From Candidatus Zixiibacteriota bacterium (GTDB lineage Bacteria; Zixibacteria; MSB-5A5; WJJR01; JAJRUJ01), in NCBI GenBank assembly GCA_024277855.1, contig JAJRUJ010000051.1, positions 1 through 44,790 of the forward strand: a stretch of DNA of 44,790 bases. Direction: 5' to 3'. A model generated the notes under the pieces. It was not told where the DNA came from. It made no database searches and saw nothing but the letters and a program-made list of their open reading frames with translations. Both the position numbers and the translations under genes were made by a program. Below are positions 1 through 8,913 of the stretch, one piece after another (the first letter of the stretch is position 1; the number at the start of each line of letters is the position of its first letter).

Positions 1-1423
1 CCGTGGCGAAGCCGAGGACGTTCTCGGCATTGGATTCGGCAACACCCACCGATTCAATCTTGACCTTGTACGCCGAACCTTCATCGGCGGTGGTCAACGT
101 GATCTGGTCGGCTCCGGCGACCTTGGTCGCTTCGACATTCAACTTGGCGCCGACACCGGCGGTGACACTACCGAAGGAAACATCGAGCGCCCGGTTGAAT
201 TCGGCAACCAGGTCATCCACTGTCGCAAAGTTTTTGAAAGTGGCTGCTGCCGTCACCAGGTCCAGCGTCTTGGTGTCTGCGGTTTTATTCGCCGTGGTGA
301 TCGTCATCTTGAACTGGTCGTCCGAGTAGCCGCGCTTGGCTTTGGCTACGCCGCCGAAGTCAATATAATCGGTACCGGCAGTCGAGGACTGCGAGACATA
401 CTGGACCGAATACTTCGCGCCGGTCCCGGAGAGGGTCAGGCCAACCGCGCCAATCGCGCCGCCGCCAACAGAGGCAAAGGACATCGTGTCGGCCAAAAGC
501 GCGTTATTCTGGACCGCGGTGTTGAGCTTGGTCGCGACATTAACCGCAGTATCACCGGTGGCGATATGGATAGTCAGCGTTTGCTGGCCGACCGCATTGG
601 AGCCCGCCTCCTGATAATCGAAGACGAAATCATAATCGCCGTTATGAGTACCGCCGGTGGCCGTCGCCGCGGCCGCGACGCCGGAGTTGATCGTCGCCTG
701 TGTGGCGGTATCGGCCAAAGTCAGGGTGGTGCCAAAGGCATCGGTAAAAGGCATCGCATCGCCGGTACGGCTGGCGCCAGCCGAGGCCTGCAACACGTCA
801 ACAGTGTGCACACCTTCAGCAAGGTTGTACGTCGAGCCGCCGGTTTTGACCGAAAGGCCCAGCGACGTGGAGTTCAACGTCGAGGACGATTCGGCTGTCT
901 TGGTCGCCACGATGTCATGGTTACCGGTTTTTAGGCCGGATTCCTTAATCGACAGGTTACTGGAGTTGCCGCTGGTAATCGTGGCAACATTTTCCCGCGT
1001 CCCGTCGAGCAGGGTCTTGGTCCCAAACTGGGTGTTGACCGAAATACGGTCAATGGTCGCCAGGGAGTTGGTGATTTCCGCCTGGTCGGCCGCCAACTGG
1101 CTGGTGTCGTTGAAGCCCTCGTTGGCCGCGTGAATGGCCAATTCGCGCATCTTGACCAGCAGGTTGTTGATTTCGGTTAAGGCGCCCTCAGCGGTTTGGA
1201 TCATGTTCATCGAACCTTCCGAGTTCTCAATCGCCCGGTTCAAGCCGGCGATCTGTGCCCGGAACTGTTCGGAAATAACCAAACCCGCAGGGTTGTCAGA
1301 GGCACGGTTGATGCGATAGCCCGATGACAGTTTCTCCATCGATGAGGACAGGTTCCTGGTAGTCAACATCAAGTTACGATGAGCATCAAATGCCGCGATG
1401 TTATGGTTAATTCGCAGAGACAT
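1..1423 (-). CDS. fliC: flagellin (5' part; runs off the window)
   Basis: Filament subunit, secreted by the flagellar export system and polymerised outside the cell. The reading frame is open for 474 codons from ATG at 1423 to the window edge, so the C-terminal part is missing. The N-terminus MSLRINHNIAAFDAHRNL and the following SSGYRINRASDNPAGL block are the conserved D0/D1 flagellin helices; an Ala/Thr/Gly-rich variable region follows from about residue 180. The start is set by an excellent Shine-Dalgarno AAGGAGGA (1431-1438), seven bases from the ATG. A long leader (about 210 nt) carries a sigma-28-like promoter and a GGA-loop hairpin, so control by FliA and CsrA/FliW is likely. More than 474 residues makes it larger than a minimal flagellin. 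The gene symbol follows the general flagellin name; paralogues may exist elsewhere. Confidence 0.95.
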   Translation of the reverse strand, partial: MSLRINHNIAAFDAHRNLMLTTRNLSSSMEKLSSGYRINRASDNPAGLVISEQFRAQIAGLNRAIENSEGSMNMIQTAEGALTEINNLLVKMRELAIHAANEGFNDTSQLAADQAEITNSLATIDRISVNTQFGTKTLLDGTRENVATITSGNSSNLSIKESGLKTGNHDIVATKTAESSSTLNSTSLGLSVKTGGSTYNLAEGVHTVDVLQASAGASRTGDAMPFTDAFGTTLTLADTATQATINSGVAAAATATGGTHNGDYDFVFDYQEAGSNAVGQQTLTIHIATGDTAVNVATKLNTAVQNNALLADTMSFASVGGGAIGAVGLTLSGTGAKYSVQYVSQSSTAGTDYIDFGGVAKAKRGYSDDQFKMTITTANKTADTKTLDLVTAAATFKNFATVDDLVAEFNRALDVSFGSVTAGVGAKLNVEATKVAGADQITLTTADEGSAYKVKIESVGVAESNAENVLGFAT

Positions 1424-1448
1424 TACGAATTCCTCCTTGAACTTCTTG

Positions 1449-1469
1449 ATCGGATAATCCGTATCCGAT
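1449..1469 (-). promoter_or_regulatory. candidate CsrA-binding hairpin in flagellin leader
   Basis: A perfect 8-bp inverted repeat (ATCGGATA / TATCCGAT) encloses the loop CGGAT on the transcribed strand. A GGA in the loop of a short hairpin is the known CsrA target form. It lies 10 nt upstream of the flagellin Shine-Dalgarno AAGGAGGA, which itself contains GGA and could be a second site. This two-site arrangement resembles the Bacillus subtilis hag leader. Several more GGA motifs occur further up the leader (about 1560-1630). Function is inferred; the structure is seen directly. Confidence 0.6.
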
Positions 1470-1642
1470 TAGTGCAGTTAATTCGTAGTGTGCGACCTCC
1501 GATGGTCTCAAGCGGCATCCTGCCGGTAATCGACGGCCGTTGTGCCGACCGTTAAAGCACGCGATTTGTGCCTGCCTCCTTCCCTGTTTTCAATCCATTT
1601 CCGTGTCCATTCCGCAGATATAATTTCCCTTTGTTACTGATA

Positions 1643-1670
1643 AAATCGGCATACCGCAGGATTCTCTTTA
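1643..1670 (-). promoter_or_regulatory. sigma-28 (FliA)-type promoter for flagellin
   Basis: On the minus strand the sequence reads TAAA (1670-1667), 16 nt, then GCCGATTT (1650-1643). The family consensus is TAAA, about 15 nt, GCCGATAA, so the -35 and the first six -10 bases match, with one extra spacer base. Transcription would begin near 1635 and leave a leader of roughly 210 nt before the flagellin ATG. A fliA gene is present in the same window. Confidence 0.55.
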
Positions 1671-1908
1671 GATAATTTCAGGCCCTGTGCACAATTAGAT
1701 CAACAGGCCTAAAATCCGGCAGCACTGCCCAATACGCGGACATTACGGTCGAGAATCCACGAGAACAATAAACCTAAAGCGCTAATCGATATAATAGACT
1801 TTAGCGTTTGCGATACAACCACTTCACGTAAACCCGAGGGCATGCAAGCGAACGGATCATCGGACGCCAACCCGCGCAAAGGCCATCAGAGCTGAGAATG
1901 CAAACTCC

Positions 1909-1930
1909 GCCCCGGGAGACAGGGGCTTTT
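1909..1930. terminator. weak terminator-like hairpin
   Basis: GCCCC (1909-1913) and GGGGC (1922-1926) form a 5-bp stem with an 8-base loop. The T run (TTTT, 1927-1930) follows it on the plus strand. On the minus strand, where the glycosyltransferase gene at 1950-4094 ends, the stem is not followed by a T run. It could end or process that transcript before the flagellin promoter, but it is not a textbook intrinsic terminator. Confidence 0.3.
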
Positions 1931-1949
1931 CCGTTTCGACAAAACCCGC

Positions 1950-4094
1950 TCAGGTACTCGACAGGGGTTCAAGTCGCGCCTGATTGAATTCACGTTGCCG
2001 AAGCAATTGTTGGCGCAGGTCGGCCAGCCGTTCCAGGGTCGGCCCGTGGTCGGGTTTGAGTTGCAGGACACGCTCATAACCCACTAACGCGGCATCGAAC
2101 GAGCCCCGGTTGTGATAACAATCGGCCAGACGCAGCCAGGTCGCTGTCCGTTCCGGACAGGCGGCAACGACTTCCTCGTAACAGGTGATGGCTTTGCTGA
2201 TGCGTCCGCAACGGCAATAGAGGTCGCCCAAGGTCCCGATGACATCGGTATCACCGGGGAATTTCTGCAGGAAATCTTCGAAAGCGGCAATGGCATCATC
2301 GTCGCGTTCCAGCCGTAACAGGGCGAGTCCCCAATTGCGGTGTGCCTCGACAAATCCCGGATCGGCGCCGGCCGCCTGACGGTAACGGCTCTCAGCCGCA
2401 ACAAAATCACCCTGTTTCAGACAACAATTACCGAGATTGTTTTGTAATAACGCATCGTCGGGATTATTGGCCAGACAGCGTTCATAATCGGCCGCCGCCA
2501 GGGCATATTCATTACGTGCAAAATAAATGTCGGCGCGCCGTTGATAGGCGTCGGTCAATTCCGGATCATAGGCGAGTAAGGAATTGATGTATTCCAACGC
2601 TTTGCCGAAATTCCCTTTTTCCCGCTCGATTGTCGAGAGCCGGTAATAGGCAATACTGTGCTCATCACCGACCGCCAGTGCAGCATGCAGATATTTCTCG
2701 GCCTCTTCAACTCTCCCCTGCCGATGGCGAACCTCAGCCAGGAGGATCTGGCTCTCCCCGTGTTTCGGGTTGAGTTTGAGTTGCTTACGGCAATAGTCGA
2801 CCGTCTGCTCCAGCTCACCCAAGCGATAATGCGCAGCCGCCCGGCGGTAATTGACGTCGAGATAATTCTCTTGTTCACGCTCACACTTGTCGTACCATTT
2901 GAACGCCTCGTGATATTTGTCTTCCTGCTCACACACCAGCCCCAGGCCATAATAGGCATTGGCCCGGCTGTGCAGGTGCAGGACGATAAAAAATTCGACT
3001 TCGTCGTGCTCATTGTAATTTTTTTGCAAATCGAGGTATTCGAGATAGTACTTTCGCGCCTGTTCGAACCGGCCGGTGGCCGCGTAAATATGCCCTAAAT
3101 TGAGCACCGGATCAAGATAGTCCGGCCGCAGGGCCAGCGCCTGATGGCACCACTGTTCGGCCTGTTTATAGTCGCCCTTCTTATGGTAGGCGGTCACCAA
3201 CTGGTGCATCGCCATCAGATGAATATGCCGTTGGTCGGGCACGGCCGGATCGGTCAGTTCAATCGCCCGGGAAGCGTGATAGATGACTTTGTCCATCATC
3301 TCCGGTGAAGGGATTTCCTCCGCCGCCCGCAACAGTTGGGCCAGGTTAAAATGGGCGAAAGCATAGTCGGGGGACTCAGCGAGTTGCGCTTCAAGCAATG
3401 CCCGGGACCTTTCGATCTTTTTGGCCATCTTCTCCGGAGAAAGTGCATAGCCATAGTGCCACAGGTGGGCCGAAATGCGCAATGCCGTTTCGCCCCCGGG
3501 AAGATGAAGCTGGTTATGCACGATGCCGTCGTAATAGGCCCCGAGGTCTCGTCGGAAAAAGCGGATCGAGGGGAGGAACGAAGTAGATTCCCCGGCGCTC
3601 GGTGAAAAATTATAGACTGAAATCGCGACGGCTTTATGCGGCGTCTGGGCCAGCGTCTTTTTGATCAACGGCAGGTCGGCGGCTTCGATTTTTTCATCGG
3701 CATCGATGATAAAAATCCAGTCGCCCGTCCCGTAAGCAATCGAAATATTCCGGGCCTTCGAAAAGTCGTTCTCCCACTGATGGTGATAGACCCGCGCTCC
3801 CGATTTTTCGGCGATCTCGACAGTCTTATCGGTCGACCCGGTATCGACAATCACGATCTCGTCGACGAGGCCTTTGATACTCTCGAGGCACCCGGGAAGG
3901 TATTCTTCCTCGTTCTTGACGATCAGGCAGGCCGAGATTGTCGGGCGGCCGAGGCGGTTGATTTCGGCTACCGGTGGTGTCGTCGCCTGCCGTTTTTCCC
4001 TCTGCTTGCGTCGGTCGGCAGTCACCGGAGCGCCATTGGATTTGCGCACAAGGCGGGAGTGTGGTTTTTTCTTTTTACTACGTCGTGAGGCCAT
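1950..4094 (-). CDS. family 2 glycosyltransferase with long TPR array
   Basis: Predicted cytoplasmic glycosyltransferase of 714 residues. A very basic N-terminus (MASRRSKKKK) leads into a GT-A (GT2) domain at about residues 50-250: the ACLIVKNEE entry strand, the nucleotide-binding VDTGSTD motif, and an intact DxD metal motif in IIDADEKI (residues 131-133). The rest, about 250-700, is a long run of TPR repeats, often used to hold protein substrates. It lies between flagellin and a second TPR-glycosyltransferase, from which it is separated by 21 bp, so flagellin O-glycosylation is the natural guess. The sugar donor cannot be read from the sequence. No signal peptide or membrane segment is seen. 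Confidence 0.85.
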   Translation of the reverse strand: MASRRSKKKKPHSRLVRKSNGAPVTADRRKQREKRQATTPPVAEINRLGRPTISACLIVKNEEEYLPGCLESIKGLVDEIVIVDTGSTDKTVEIAEKSGARVYHHQWENDFSKARNISIAYGTGDWIFIIDADEKIEAADLPLIKKTLAQTPHKAVAISVYNFSPSAGESTSFLPSIRFFRRDLGAYYDGIVHNQLHLPGGETALRISAHLWHYGYALSPEKMAKKIERSRALLEAQLAESPDYAFAHFNLAQLLRAAEEIPSPEMMDKVIYHASRAIELTDPAVPDQRHIHLMAMHQLVTAYHKKGDYKQAEQWCHQALALRPDYLDPVLNLGHIYAATGRFEQARKYYLEYLDLQKNYNEHDEVEFFIVLHLHSRANAYYGLGLVCEQEDKYHEAFKWYDKCEREQENYLDVNYRRAAAHYRLGELEQTVDYCRKQLKLNPKHGESQILLAEVRHRQGRVEEAEKYLHAALAVGDEHSIAYYRLSTIEREKGNFGKALEYINSLLAYDPELTDAYQRRADIYFARNEYALAAADYERCLANNPDDALLQNNLGNCCLKQGDFVAAESRYRQAAGADPGFVEAHRNWGLALLRLERDDDAIAAFEDFLQKFPGDTDVIGTLGDLYCRCGRISKAITCYEEVVAACPERTATWLRLADCYHNRGSFDAALVGYERVLQLKPDHGPTLERLADLRQQLLRQREFNQARLEPLSST

Positions 4095-4115
4095 GGCATT
4101 CTCTTTGTGGACAAC

Positions 4116-6368
4116 TTACTGATTCAGCAATTCGACAAAGTTTTCGACCAGCCGGGCTGTATCCCAATATTGGCGATACCAGGCGGCGGTACGGTTCATA
4201 TTCTTTTTGCGGGTTTTCGGGTCGCCGATCAACATATCGAGACAATCATACAACGCCTCAGCCGATTCGGGCAGCCACCAGGGGAGTTCATCGGTATGCA
4301 GGGCCTGCCGCAGTAACGACCGGGCAAAGGCGTCCAGATAGACAATATTGGCCAAACCCATCGCGCTGTTTTCCAGACTGGTCAGGCCGAATCGCGGCGC
4401 ACCGACCGAGATCCGATCGATGCCGACCTGAGCGTGGCAACGGAGAGTAAGCGCCTCTTCCAGGGACAAATTCGTGCATTGTCCGAACAAGACACGCCGG
4501 CCGTGTTTTTCTTTTAGCAGTTCGATTACCGAGAGAAATATCTCGTCCCCCGCACCCGCATAGGTCGGACGACCATTATAAACCACGCCGACCGGCGAAG
4601 TAGTCCGGTCGGCCCGCGGCAAATCGGCAAATTGCGGGTTGAGCACCGGCGGCACAAAATGCGCCTCGGGGATCTGGAGGCAAATGTCGGGCACCGAGGA
4701 TAAAATCGGCCAGCCACGTTCGGTAAACCGCTTTCCATACCACCGATAGTTACCGCGCACGGACGGGGAGCTGACCAAAAAGGCCGCGCAGGGTCTGCCG
4801 TCGATTATTTTGGTCCAATCGATCTGTCCAAACGGCAGTTCGCTGGTATCTTCAAGGCGACGATCATGCCGGGCGGCACCGGAGGCCACACCGGCAATAA
4901 AAACGAAATGATCTGCCTGACCGGCCAGATGGCTTACTTCTTTCTCGATGAGCACATTGGCGCGCTGGTCGTCCTCACGTCGCAGGATAACACACGAATC
5001 AAAGCTGCCGGTTGTCTGGTGGACAGCAACCCGGCACCGGTGCGGCGTATAGGCATTAATCGCCGCGGCAAATGAAGAAAACATTCCCATCGGGTCGTCG
5101 GCACCGACAAATAATATCGATTTCCCGGTCCGCTTTTCGGTATGTACCGCCGGCACCGGTGCAGTAATTGCGGCATTGACCACCCGGCGTCGACAGGTAA
5201 TAATCTGTCGGTCATATTCATCATCAACTGAGGTATCGGCCGCCGGCAAATCCAGCGCCCCGTGCATCAATCGACGGGCACGGACTCCCCGTTCATCATC
5301 GTCGCAACAGGCGAAAAACCCGTCACTCACCACGCGGTCCCGCCGGAAAATCAAACAGTCATCGTCGTCAGTAGCGGCCGCGCTATTGGCCGCCCCGGCC
5401 GCCCGGCTGACCAGGCCGCTGACGGTTTCCGGAGATACCCGTCCCCCGCCGGCGATCGCCATGATCCACGGTGATCGAACATGCTGGATCCCGGCATTGG
5501 CCGCCGAGGCCCAACCCTCATGCTTGCGGCTGAGTAAAGTAATTTTATTTTGATATGGATCGAGGACGTCCGGTGTATCGTCAACCGAACCATCGTCGAC
5601 GATAACCAGTTCGCAATCGGGATAATCCTGTTTGAGCAAACTTTCCACAGTTTCGACAATCCAGTCTTCCCCGTTATACACCGGCACGACGACCGCCACG
5701 GTCCCGACATTCTTCGGTGTGGCGGTCAACTCCGGCCCGTCGGCTGACGAAGCGGACCGGGTCTCCCCCGCTTTGGTAAATTTATCTTGCCAGGCGGCAA
5801 GTTCGGCATTGGCCGGATCGCGGGCGGCAAGGTTTTCGCTCCAGCGTTTGCCCCCGGCATAGCGTGCCGTGTTGTAGGCAAACTCCAGCGCATTCTGCCA
5901 GCCCTTCCGATAGGCCGGCGCCAAGGTTACCATCGTGTCGTATGTTTTCTCGGCTTCGGCGTGTCGCTCGGTCGACTGGTATAAGACGGCCAGGTCATTG
6001 AGTGTCTCCGGATCGTCGGGATGAATCTTGAGAATCGCCCACAGTTTCTCCTCGGCCAGGGCCGGACGGTTGGTGCCAAAATAGAGGATGGCCAAATTAT
6101 GTAAGGCGGCGGTTGATTCGGGATCACGCCGGACAACCTCGGTAAAGGCCGTCTCGGCCTGGTCGACCCGACCGGTTTCACTGCAGATCACGCCGAAAAG
6201 CAGCCGAATCGACACATCATCGGGGGCCGCCTGAACGAGTTGCCGGAGTGGTTCGTAGGTTTCAGCAATACGGCCGCCCTCCAGGGCGCCGGCAACCATA
6301 TCACGTAACTGGTCGGCCGAAGGGGTAAATGCCTCCGGCCTGGTCGGTGTCGATTGTCTGGTAGTCAT
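4116..6368 (-). CDS. TPR protein with degenerate GT2 and C-terminal glycosyltransferase-like region
   Basis: A 750-residue multidomain protein. Residues about 40-190 are TPR-like repeats. Residues about 222-320 match the start of a GT2 fold, with VVVPVYNGE and the nucleotide-binding VDDGSVDDT. Where the DxD motif should be, the sequence reads IAGGGR (305-310), so the metal-binding aspartates are missing and this domain may be inactive. From about 425 to the end is a separate region that looks like a GT-B or CgeB-like glycosyltransferase, with late GLANIVY and a C-terminal helical tail. That assignment is from overall look and is uncertain. It follows fliW and precedes the other glycosyltransferase and flagellin, so a role in filament glycosylation is likely. 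It starts at ATG 6368 with an AGGGAAG ribosome site upstream. Confidence 0.7.
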   Translation of the reverse strand: MTTRQSTPTRPEAFTPSADQLRDMVAGALEGGRIAETYEPLRQLVQAAPDDVSIRLLFGVICSETGRVDQAETAFTEVVRRDPESTAALHNLAILYFGTNRPALAEEKLWAILKIHPDDPETLNDLAVLYQSTERHAEAEKTYDTMVTLAPAYRKGWQNALEFAYNTARYAGGKRWSENLAARDPANAELAAWQDKFTKAGETRSASSADGPELTATPKNVGTVAVVVPVYNGEDWIVETVESLLKQDYPDCELVIVDDGSVDDTPDVLDPYQNKITLLSRKHEGWASAANAGIQHVRSPWIMAIAGGGRVSPETVSGLVSRAAGAANSAAATDDDDCLIFRRDRVVSDGFFACCDDDERGVRARRLMHGALDLPAADTSVDDEYDRQIITCRRRVVNAAITAPVPAVHTEKRTGKSILFVGADDPMGMFSSFAAAINAYTPHRCRVAVHQTTGSFDSCVILRREDDQRANVLIEKEVSHLAGQADHFVFIAGVASGAARHDRRLEDTSELPFGQIDWTKIIDGRPCAAFLVSSPSVRGNYRWYGKRFTERGWPILSSVPDICLQIPEAHFVPPVLNPQFADLPRADRTTSPVGVVYNGRPTYAGAGDEIFLSVIELLKEKHGRRVLFGQCTNLSLEEALTLRCHAQVGIDRISVGAPRFGLTSLENSAMGLANIVYLDAFARSLLRQALHTDELPWWLPESAEALYDCLDMLIGDPKTRKKNMNRTAAWYRQYWDTARLVENFVELLNQ

Positions 6369-6401
6369 CGCGTCTGCTTCCCTGCAATGCGATAGTTTTA
6401 T

Positions 6402-6427
6402 CGGCGACGGACTGCCGTCCAGCGCCG
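6402..6427. other. hairpin between fliW and glycosyltransferase gene
   Basis: The inner stem GACGG/CCGTC has a four-base loop, and an outer CGGC/GCCG stem is separated from it by a small bulge. It sits directly downstream of the fliW stop and upstream of the glycosyltransferase start. There is no T run after it. It may separate or process the two transcripts. Confidence 0.35.
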
Positions 6428-6439
6428 TCCTGCGAACGG

Positions 6440-6916
6440 TTATTTCCGGTTCCCGGGCCCGTCGGCCGCGGGTAGCGGGTCGAGGAGGTAGTGCCGAGTC
6501 GTATACGGCCCATTGGAGAGCACCAGCTGTTTAGCCAGGTTATTTTGGGTATTAATCAAAATCGGCCCCTGCAGGTTGGCGCTCATTTTAGTCAGCTCAC
6601 CGTCGGGCACCGATACGATCGCATAAGTGGCCACGGTTGATTGGTCTTTTATTTCAAGTTCGTCGAGTTCCCGCCGATCAACATCAATCTTATAGTCGGC
6701 GAAAAACAGCATCGGATTGACAATTACAAAGGCCAGTGCCGGATCGTCCAGCGATTGCATCCAACTGAACGGTTCGGTCTCGGGCGTTTCGATAATTACA
6801 AATCGCCGGCCATTTTCGAACCCCAGAATCCCTTTGGGGAAGGCGACCACCAGTTCCGGTGCCACCGAAATCTCGCCGAAACGTAACGTGGCAAATTGCA
6901 CGGTCTCACCGCTCAT
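6440..6916 (-). CDS. fliW: flagellar assembly factor FliW
   Basis: FliW binds both flagellin and CsrA. When flagellin is secreted, freed FliW sequesters CsrA and flagellin translation resumes. The protein has the family signature: FGEISVAPELVVAFPKGILGF near the N-terminus (in pieces: FGEI, FPKGILGFE), then PFSWMQSLDDPALAFVIVNP and a late LQGPILIN segment. I chose ATG 6916 (158 residues, normal for FliW) because GAGGAG lies 9 bases upstream. A longer frame to ATG 6991 exists but has a ribosome site pressed against the start. It is the last gene of the flgF-to-fliW operon, 80 bp after flgL, and shares that operon with csrA. Confidence 0.93.
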   Translation of the reverse strand: MSGETVQFATLRFGEISVAPELVVAFPKGILGFENGRRFVIIETPETEPFSWMQSLDDPALAFVIVNPMLFFADYKIDVDRRELDELEIKDQSTVATYAIVSVPDGELTKMSANLQGPILINTQNNLAKQLVLSNGPYTTRHYLLDPLPAADGPGNRK

Positions 6917-6996
6917 CGGTTTATTCTCCTCGCCGCCTGAGTTTACTGCGGGCGGAGATGTTTGTGGCGCCGTATTGGTAATCAACGACATACCCC

Positions 6997-8913
6997 TTAT
7001 CTCAGAAAATCGATTAACGACGGGGTCAGCATGCGTGCGGCCGCATTCAGCGCCGCCTGGTATGATGTTTGCCGCCCGGCCAGTTCGGTAGTCACCTGCA
7101 ATAGATCGGCATCTTCGACTTCCGATAACAGAGCGGTCACCGATAAACTTGTTTCGGTCAGCCGATCGTCGGCGGTTTCCAACCTGATGATCTTTGCGCC
7201 AACGGTGGCCCGTTCATTGAGCAACTGGTTGTTGGCCTCGGACATTCCGCCGATCATTTCACCGATGAATTCCCGATCATTGGTCTCCAGTGCCTTGACC
7301 AATAGACTCATACTGCCGAACAAATCCGGCGAGCCATAGATGCCGAGCGCACGCGCAGTATTAGTGCTGTCACCGTCGGTGACCGTCAAAGAGCGGGTGT
7401 GGTCATTGGGAACAATCTGGATTCCGGTTTGGTTATCATTAATTGAGGCGGTGAGATCCAGCCCGGCAGTATTAATCTGGTCGATGACGTCGCCGATCGT
7501 CACCGCGGTTGAAAGGTCGACCATGGCGATAACATTTCCCTGGGCGATCTGCAAGGTCCCAAGCGTGAGGCCTTTGAGGTTGTCCAAATCCATAACCTGA
7601 ACATCGCGGGTCAGGATCGGGTCGAGATCGGTCCCGTCAAAGTCCGTATGAAATTCTCCGAGTAAACCGAGTTCGGCGGCAACCACTCCCCCGGCACTTT
7701 CACCAACCGAGAAATCGACCTGGGGGTCGAGCGGGCCGCTGTCACGCTGCGCGCCAAGATACCCGCTAATCTTCAAATCGTCGGCGGTGGCCTGCGTATC
7801 ATAGTCTTCGACGCTAAGATTGAGCGTGCCCGGATTGGTGTCGGTCAGCCGCAGGCCGGTACCGGCAGGGTCGATTGCCAGGGTAACATTGGCCACGCCG
7901 CCGCCGGCAAGCTGAGTGTTAAATGCCGTGATAAGTTCACCGACAGTCGACGTACCGGACAAGTCTATTTCGACATCAATTGTGCCCGTGTCATTGGTAA
8001 TATGAAATGTGCCGGGGACGGTTTCGACACCGCCGCCGTTGTTCAGATTCGTCAGCGGCGTATTGGCGGTGATTGTCCCGCCCGGCCCGGCAACCGGGGA
8101 AAGCCGGATAGTATTGCCGGCCGATGATATCGAGGCCGTAATATCCGGCACCGCGGCGGTGATCTGATCAATTGCATCCCCGATGGTTACAACCGCGGAG
8201 AGATCGACACTATAGGTAATCCCGCTGTTATTATCGGTAATTTCAAAAATACCGTTGGCGGGCGGACCAAGGTCAAGCCCGGCGCCGCTGTTGATTTCGG
8301 TGAGCAAACTGTCCCGGCTCAGGCCGGGGGCGAGATCGCCCTTTTCACCCAGAGTCAGTATCGGCCGCAGCAGGGTCTCCGAGCCGACCTGGTTGATCTG
8401 CATCCGCGTCTGTTCGGAAACCTGGTATTCGATGACCCCCTGGTCACCCTGATAGATTACTCCTTCATCCGAGGCGACAAACGGCGCGGTGCGGGTTTTG
8501 TGCCCGGAGAAGATGTAGCGGTTGTCGATTTGCGTATTGGCGTCCGCGACCATTCGCTTCAACAATGAACGGACTTCCTGGGCCGCCGCGATTCGCGCAT
8601 TTTGGTCATAGGTGTCATTGCTTAACGCCGTGGCAATCTCCTGCGCCTGCTGAGTCAGCGAGTCGATACCGGAGAGAGCATTTTCGGCCGTGGCCAGCCA
8701 GCTGTTGCCGGCGCGGATATTGCGCTGGTATTGAGCGATGTCGGCCAACTGCGAGCGATAGGACAAAACACGGGTCACACCGAGGGGGTCGTCGGACGGT
8801 TTTTCGATCCGGCGTCCCGAAGAAAGCTGCGATTGCAGGCCGGTCAACCGGGAAAGGGAAGACGATAAATTCCCCACTACCTGGTTGATCATCATTTGTT
8901 GAGTTACTCTCAC
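6997..8913 (-). CDS. flgL: hook-filament junction protein FlgL (HAP3), enlarged
   Basis: FlgL joins the hook to the filament on the outside of the cell. The start is GTG at 8913, giving (M)RVTQQMMINQVVGNL, the classical FlgL N-terminus, with GAGGA 9 bases upstream; the longer frame to 8940 adds a non-homologous leader. SSGRRIEKPSDDPLGVTRVL and a coiled C-terminus are flagellin-like. At about 638 residues it is twice the size of the enteric protein. The extra middle part (about residues 210-560) holds three repeats resembling flagellin hook IN motifs, each built around a V(T/S)IGDxIDQI- or STVGELITAF-type core. The stop codon of a 58-codon ORF overlaps its GTG by four bases (GTGA), which suggests coupled translation. 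Confidence 0.93.
   Translation of the reverse strand: MRVTQQMMINQVVGNLSSSLSRLTGLQSQLSSGRRIEKPSDDPLGVTRVLSYRSQLADIAQYQRNIRAGNSWLATAENALSGIDSLTQQAQEIATALSNDTYDQNARIAAAQEVRSLLKRMVADANTQIDNRYIFSGHKTRTAPFVASDEGVIYQGDQGVIEYQVSEQTRMQINQVGSETLLRPILTLGEKGDLAPGLSRDSLLTEINSGAGLDLGPPANGIFEITDNNSGITYSVDLSAVVTIGDAIDQITAAVPDITASISSAGNTIRLSPVAGPGGTITANTPLTNLNNGGGVETVPGTFHITNDTGTIDVEIDLSGTSTVGELITAFNTQLAGGGVANVTLAIDPAGTGLRLTDTNPGTLNLSVEDYDTQATADDLKISGYLGAQRDSGPLDPQVDFSVGESAGGVVAAELGLLGEFHTDFDGTDLDPILTRDVQVMDLDNLKGLTLGTLQIAQGNVIAMVDLSTAVTIGDVIDQINTAGLDLTASINDNQTGIQIVPNDHTRSLTVTDGDSTNTARALGIYGSPDLFGSMSLLVKALETNDREFIGEMIGGMSEANNQLLNERATVGAKIIRLETADDRLTETSLSVTALLSEVEDADLLQVTTELAGRQTSYQAALNAAARMLTPSLIDFLR

Larger units (their letters stand above)
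1424..1949. other. 526-bp intergenic region, flagellin leader and promoter
   Basis: No convincing ORF is present on either strand. The part nearest flagellin holds the sigma-28-type promoter, the long GGA-rich leader and the hairpin described separately. At 1774-1806 two mutually exclusive inverted repeats (CTAAAG with CTTTAG, and CGCTAA with TTAGCG) surround an AT-rich core. Near 1909-1926 a GCCCC/GGGGC hairpin follows the upstream glycosyltransferase gene. Confidence 0.6.

Noticed and set aside
1557-1572. GGCAC and TGC in the flagellin leader, resembling a sigma-54 promoter
   Set aside because: GG and GC are twelve bases apart rather than ten, a spacing that sigma-54 does not accept.
6398-6405. 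GCCGATAA on the minus strand, a perfect sigma-28 -10 element before the glycosyltransferase genes
   Set aside because: No TAAA-like -35 is found 14-16 bases upstream; the DNA there is a GC-rich hairpin.
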